This document shows positions 61,137 through 64,000 of a DNA stretch of 64,000 nucleotides, piece by piece. Within the stretch, counting starts at the first letter, position 1. Every line of letters starts with the position of its first letter. The stretch spans positions 1-64,000 of the forward strand of contig OMWM01000003.1 in NCBI GenBank assembly GCA_900314775.1, in the 5' to 3' direction. The notes beneath the pieces were generated by a model. That model was given only the letters and a program-made list of their open reading frames with translations, searched no databases and was not told the DNA's origin. Both the position numbers and the translations under genes were made by a program. This stretch comes from an uncultured Eubacteriales bacterium. Lineage in GTDB: Bacteria > Bacillota > Clostridia > Lachnospirales > Lachnospiraceae.

Positions 61137-61856
61137 ATGATCCGTAAAATTATTCACATAGACGAAGAAAAATGCAATGGCTGCGGGCTGTGTGCCCATG
61201 CCTGCCACGAGGGCGCGATCGATATGGTAGATGGCAAGGCAAAGCTGGTCCGCGAAAATTTCTGCGACGGTTTCGGCGACTGCCTGCCGGAGTGCCCGAC
61301 CGGTGCGATTACTTTCGAAGAGAGAGAGGCACCGGCTTACGATGAAAATGCGGTAAAAGAAAGCAAGAAGAAGAAAGAGGAGGAGAGAAAAATGGAAAAC
61401 AGACCGGCCGGCGGATGCCCGGGTTCCCGTTTCATGCAGTTTGAGAGAAAAGAAGAGACCGGTGCGGCAGCGCCGGCGAAGGGCAGCGCGGTATCCCGCC
61501 TGCTGCAGTGGCCTGTGCAGATCAGGCTGATGCCTGTCAAGGCGCCGGTCTACGACGGCGCGAAGCTCCTGATCGCGGCGGACTGCACCGCCTATGCCTA
61601 TGCCGGCATGCATGAGGATTTCATGAAGGGCAAGGTGACCGTCATCGGCTGTCCGAAACTGGACCCGGTCGATTACAGCGAGAAGCTGACGCAGATCATT
61701 GCGCAGAATGATATCAAGAGCGTGACGATCGTTCGAATGGAAGTTCCGTGCTGCGGCGGCCTGCAGAAGGCGGCGGAGACAGCACTGAAAAACAGCGGCA
61801 AGTTTATTCCGTGGCAGGTGGTCACGATCTCCAGAAACGGGGAGATTCTCGACTGA
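61137..61856 (+). CDS. 4Fe-4S ferredoxin-type protein
   Basis: A 239-residue protein. Residues 1-60 are a two-cluster ferredoxin domain (CNGCGLCAHAC and CDGFGDCLPECP). A lysine/glutamate linker leads to GGCPGSRFMQF near 97 and a C-terminal domain with CTAYAYAGMHEDFMKGK near 150, GCPKLD and PCCGGLQKA near 205. Such proteins are commonly found beside Crp/Fnr-type (HcpR-like) regulators and hybrid-cluster proteins. The partner enzyme is not in the window. GAGGAGG precedes the ATG at 61137. Confidence 0.88.
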   Translation: MIRKIIHIDEEKCNGCGLCAHACHEGAIDMVDGKAKLVRENFCDGFGDCLPECPTGAITFEEREAPAYDENAVKESKKKKEEERKMENRPAGGCPGSRFMQFERKEETGAAAPAKGSAVSRLLQWPVQIRLMPVKAPVYDGAKLLIAADCTAYAYAGMHEDFMKGKVTVIGCPKLDPVDYSEKLTQIIAQNDIKSVTIVRMEVPCCGGLQKAAETALKNSGKFIPWQVVTISRNGEILD

Positions 61857-61875
61857 CCTGCATACATAAAAAAAT

Positions 61876-61920
61876 GCTCACGGGGCGCGGGTTTTGGCCG
61901 GCGCTGCCGTGAGCTTTTTT
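61876..61920. terminator. Bidirectional terminator
   Basis: GCTCACGG (61876-61883) with CCGTGAGC (61907-61914), A and T runs on the two sides. Confidence 0.88.
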
Positions 61921-61926
61921 ATTTTT

Positions 61927-63420
61927 TCAGTCAATCAGATTGTTGATCATCTCCGCCGTATAGGTGACGGATTTTACGTGGTGTACTTCGATCTGATAGA
62001 GCGCGTTGGCCGCGATGTGCTCGGCCGCCTGCTCGAGATTGCGGATACCGCTTGTGCCTTCGTATTTGCGGATGACGGCGTCAAGGCCCTCATCGGTGAT
62101 GATGCATTCATTTTCCTGCATGCCCATGCGCTTTAATACCTTCGGCAGAGAGAACTGCATGAAAATGGTTTTCTTCTCCTCCGGCGTGTAATCCGGGATG
62201 TCGATGACGGCAAAACGGGACATCAGCGGCGCGCTGATCTGGCTCTTGTCGTTGGCCGTGGCAATCGGATAGACGCCGACGGTCGGAATCGTGCATTCAA
62301 TATAGTTGTCCGTGAAGCCGAGATTGTCGAGCAGTGTCAGCAGGACGTCGGCCGGATTGCCGCTGCCCTTGCCGGCATTGGCCTTGTCGAGCTCGTTGAT
62401 GATGAAAACGAGGTTCGAGGTGCCGGCGTTGCTGAACGCTTCCATGATAATACCCGGTTTGGCGTTAGAGTAGATGCGGGAGCTGCCGGTGAGCTGCTCC
62501 GGATCGCTGATCGAGCTCATATCGAGCGTCGTCCACGGGAGACGGAGAATGCGGGCAACCGCATAGGCAACCTGGGATTTGCCGGTGCCGGCAGGGCCGG
62601 CCAGCAGGAGACCGTAAGCCGGCAGCGTGTGCGTACGGTTGATCTGGATGATGGTCTCGATGATACGCTGCTTGACCTTCTCCATGCCGTAGAGCTCTTC
62701 GTCGAGGATGCGTCTTGCCTCGGCGGGATCGATCGCTTCAAAATAATTATTTTTCCACTGGATGTTCAGCATGATGGACAGCGCGCGCTGTGCATGGTGC
62801 CGCTCCTCCGCCGTGACTTCCTGCGAATGGGCGACGGCCAGGTTGCGGCGCGCCCAGAGGCGGATGTTGTCCGGCAGCGTCTTGCCGGCGCAGTTCAGGA
62901 AATCGGTGATGCTCTGCAGGCTGGTCAGCTTCATATCATCGCCTTCCGGGTCCTCCTCGTCCTCATCCGGCACGGATTCCGGGTCCTCCGGCGCGTCGCT
63001 GGCGAGCAGCCGTTCGATCATGAACTGCAGGAAACCGTCATCGGCGGAAAGCTTGCCGACGCCGCCGAAGGCGATCTCGCGGATGCGGTAGACCTTGTAG
63101 CCGTCCTCGTCGTTGATGCCGGACAGGCGGACGTTGATGTGATTTTCACCGAGCCATTTCAGAAGGCTGACAAAACGCGCGTCGATCAGCAGGATGTCCG
63201 CGTTCTGGACACCGCCCTGCACGTCAAATTCAAAGGAAGTCCGCTTGATCGGGTTGGTGAAGCGGCCGACCGCGTGATGTTCCCATTTCCTTCTGCTGTT
63301 GTCCAGTACCAGGATCGGTTTTTCGGCAGAAGCGCTGTGCTCCGATGAACAGAAAATGCTGTATGTCGGTTCCGCGCCCTGATGTCCGGGCTGCGGACTG
63401 TTAAAATCATAGACAGGCAT
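61927..63420 (-). CDS. Lon-like AAA ATPase without a protease domain
   Basis: A 497-residue protein. Residues 1-160 are a novel N-terminal region ending in an acidic stretch (SVPDEDEEDPEGDD). Residues 225-480 are a Lon-type AAA module: ARRILDEELYGMEKVKQRIIE, Walker A LAGPAGTGKSQ near 271, Walker B VFIINELDKA near 335 in which the usual Asp is Asn, sensor 1 ATANDK near 372 and SRFAVIDIP near 385. There is no Lon or ClpP-type peptidase. It may be a remodelling chaperone. Stop lies six bases past the terminator; GGAGAA precedes the ATG at 63420. Confidence 0.85.
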   Translation of the reverse strand: MPVYDFNSPQPGHQGAEPTYSIFCSSEHSASAEKPILVLDNSRRKWEHHAVGRFTNPIKRTSFEFDVQGGVQNADILLIDARFVSLLKWLGENHINVRLSGINDEDGYKVYRIREIAFGGVGKLSADDGFLQFMIERLLASDAPEDPESVPDEDEEDPEGDDMKLTSLQSITDFLNCAGKTLPDNIRLWARRNLAVAHSQEVTAEERHHAQRALSIMLNIQWKNNYFEAIDPAEARRILDEELYGMEKVKQRIIETIIQINRTHTLPAYGLLLAGPAGTGKSQVAYAVARILRLPWTTLDMSSISDPEQLTGSSRIYSNAKPGIIMEAFSNAGTSNLVFIINELDKANAGKGSGNPADVLLTLLDNLGFTDNYIECTIPTVGVYPIATANDKSQISAPLMSRFAVIDIPDYTPEEKKTIFMQFSLPKVLKRMGMQENECIITDEGLDAVIRKYEGTSGIRNLEQAAEHIAANALYQIEVHHVKSVTYTAEMINNLID

Positions 63421-63580
63421 AAAAATTCTCCTTATGATGAATATTTATTCAGTATGATAGTTATTTTATATTAACCGCGGCGGCAAATCAAGCCTGCAGG
63501 CTTATATATAATGAATTTTCCGGTAAGCACACCCGCTCACTAATAGCCTGAGATTATAACGCACGATAAAATTATAGGAT

Positions 63581-63609
63581 TTTACAAATTCATACTGCGG
63601 TAGTATAGT
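63581..63609 (+). promoter_or_regulatory. Promoter of the second metY-type gene
   Basis: TTTACA (63581-63586), 17-bp spacer, TATAGT (63604-63609). Confidence 0.85.
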
Positions 63610-63628
63610 ATCAGTAAATCGAAAACAA

Positions 63629-63645
63629 CCTACTAAACCAATAGG
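63629..63645 (+). promoter_or_regulatory. Inverted repeat in the leader of the metY-type gene
   Basis: CCTA at 63629-63632 and TAGG at 63642-63645 flank an AT-rich core about 20-36 bases after the predicted start. The arms are short, so this is only a candidate site for a sulfur-type repressor such as a CymR/Rrf2 protein. Confidence 0.35.
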
Positions 63646-63655
63646 AATAGAGTAA

Positions 63656-64000
<345 letters not shown>

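Overview
The window is high-GC DNA dense with genes and reads as a gut-type anaerobic Firmicute, most likely a Lachnospiraceae-like clostridium. This is inferred from gene content (EFR1 ferredoxin, DegV, DUF1836, ThrH, DUF975, an EutVW/ANTAR system, Gram-positive CnaB surface-protein remains), from strong AGGAGG ribosome sites and from sigma-A promoters with 17-bp spacers. I see no rRNA, tRNA, CRISPR array or prophage.

Left part (1-24900): the tail of an IS30-type transposase, a SIR2-like protein, endonuclease IV, YjbQ and an 8-oxoguanine-deaminase-type amidohydrolase. Next come a tandem-domain PPK2 kinase, a dicarboxylate/amino-acid symporter, an autoregulated GntR-ABC operon, a lipase and an SPFH/ribbon-helix-helix/DUF1648 cassette. 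These are followed by an AmmeMemoRadiSam operon joined to an EFR1 flavodoxin-ferredoxin gene, MalQ, MetY, an LtrA-like protein, DegV, DUF1836, an AEC transporter and a CadC-type metal-efflux operon with a perfect palindromic operator.

Middle (24900-39200): a DUF2207-like membrane protein runs into a broken CnaB adhesin, which has lost its signal peptide and carries one nonsense codon and one frameshift. Then come an SGNH hydrolase, a uracil permease, a secreted deiminase lipoprotein, ThrH, a radical SAM/SPASM protein, a 2-hydroxyacid dehydrogenase, PurC, a DUF975 protein with a GWDN-repeat tail, and PyrC.

Core (39192-53248): a bacterial-microcompartment ethanolamine locus in the order eutV, eutW, ANTAR-controlled leader, eutA, B, C, L, E, M, a PduL-type phosphotransacylase, an EutK-like shell protein, eutT, a PduS-like RnfC oxidoreductase, a PduT-like Fe-S shell protein, eutJ and eutS. 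EutW/EutV would sense ethanolamine and stop termination in the leader at 40894-40956. EutBC (kept active by EutA and EutT) would make acetaldehyde, EutE acetyl-CoA and PduL acetyl-phosphate. PduS and PduT add a redox path through the shell. No eutN, eutH, eutG, eutP or eutQ is present here.

Right part (53300-64000): a DUF2798 protein behind a terminator-like leader, a TrmH/SpoU methyltransferase, a cupin, a YihY/BrkB protein, a cation diffusion facilitator, a 56-codon small gene with its own terminator, a PucR regulator, a second symporter, a Crp/Fnr regulator divergent from a ferredoxin protein with a shared palindrome, a Lon-like ATPase without a protease domain, and the start of a second MetY-type enzyme cut by the window end.
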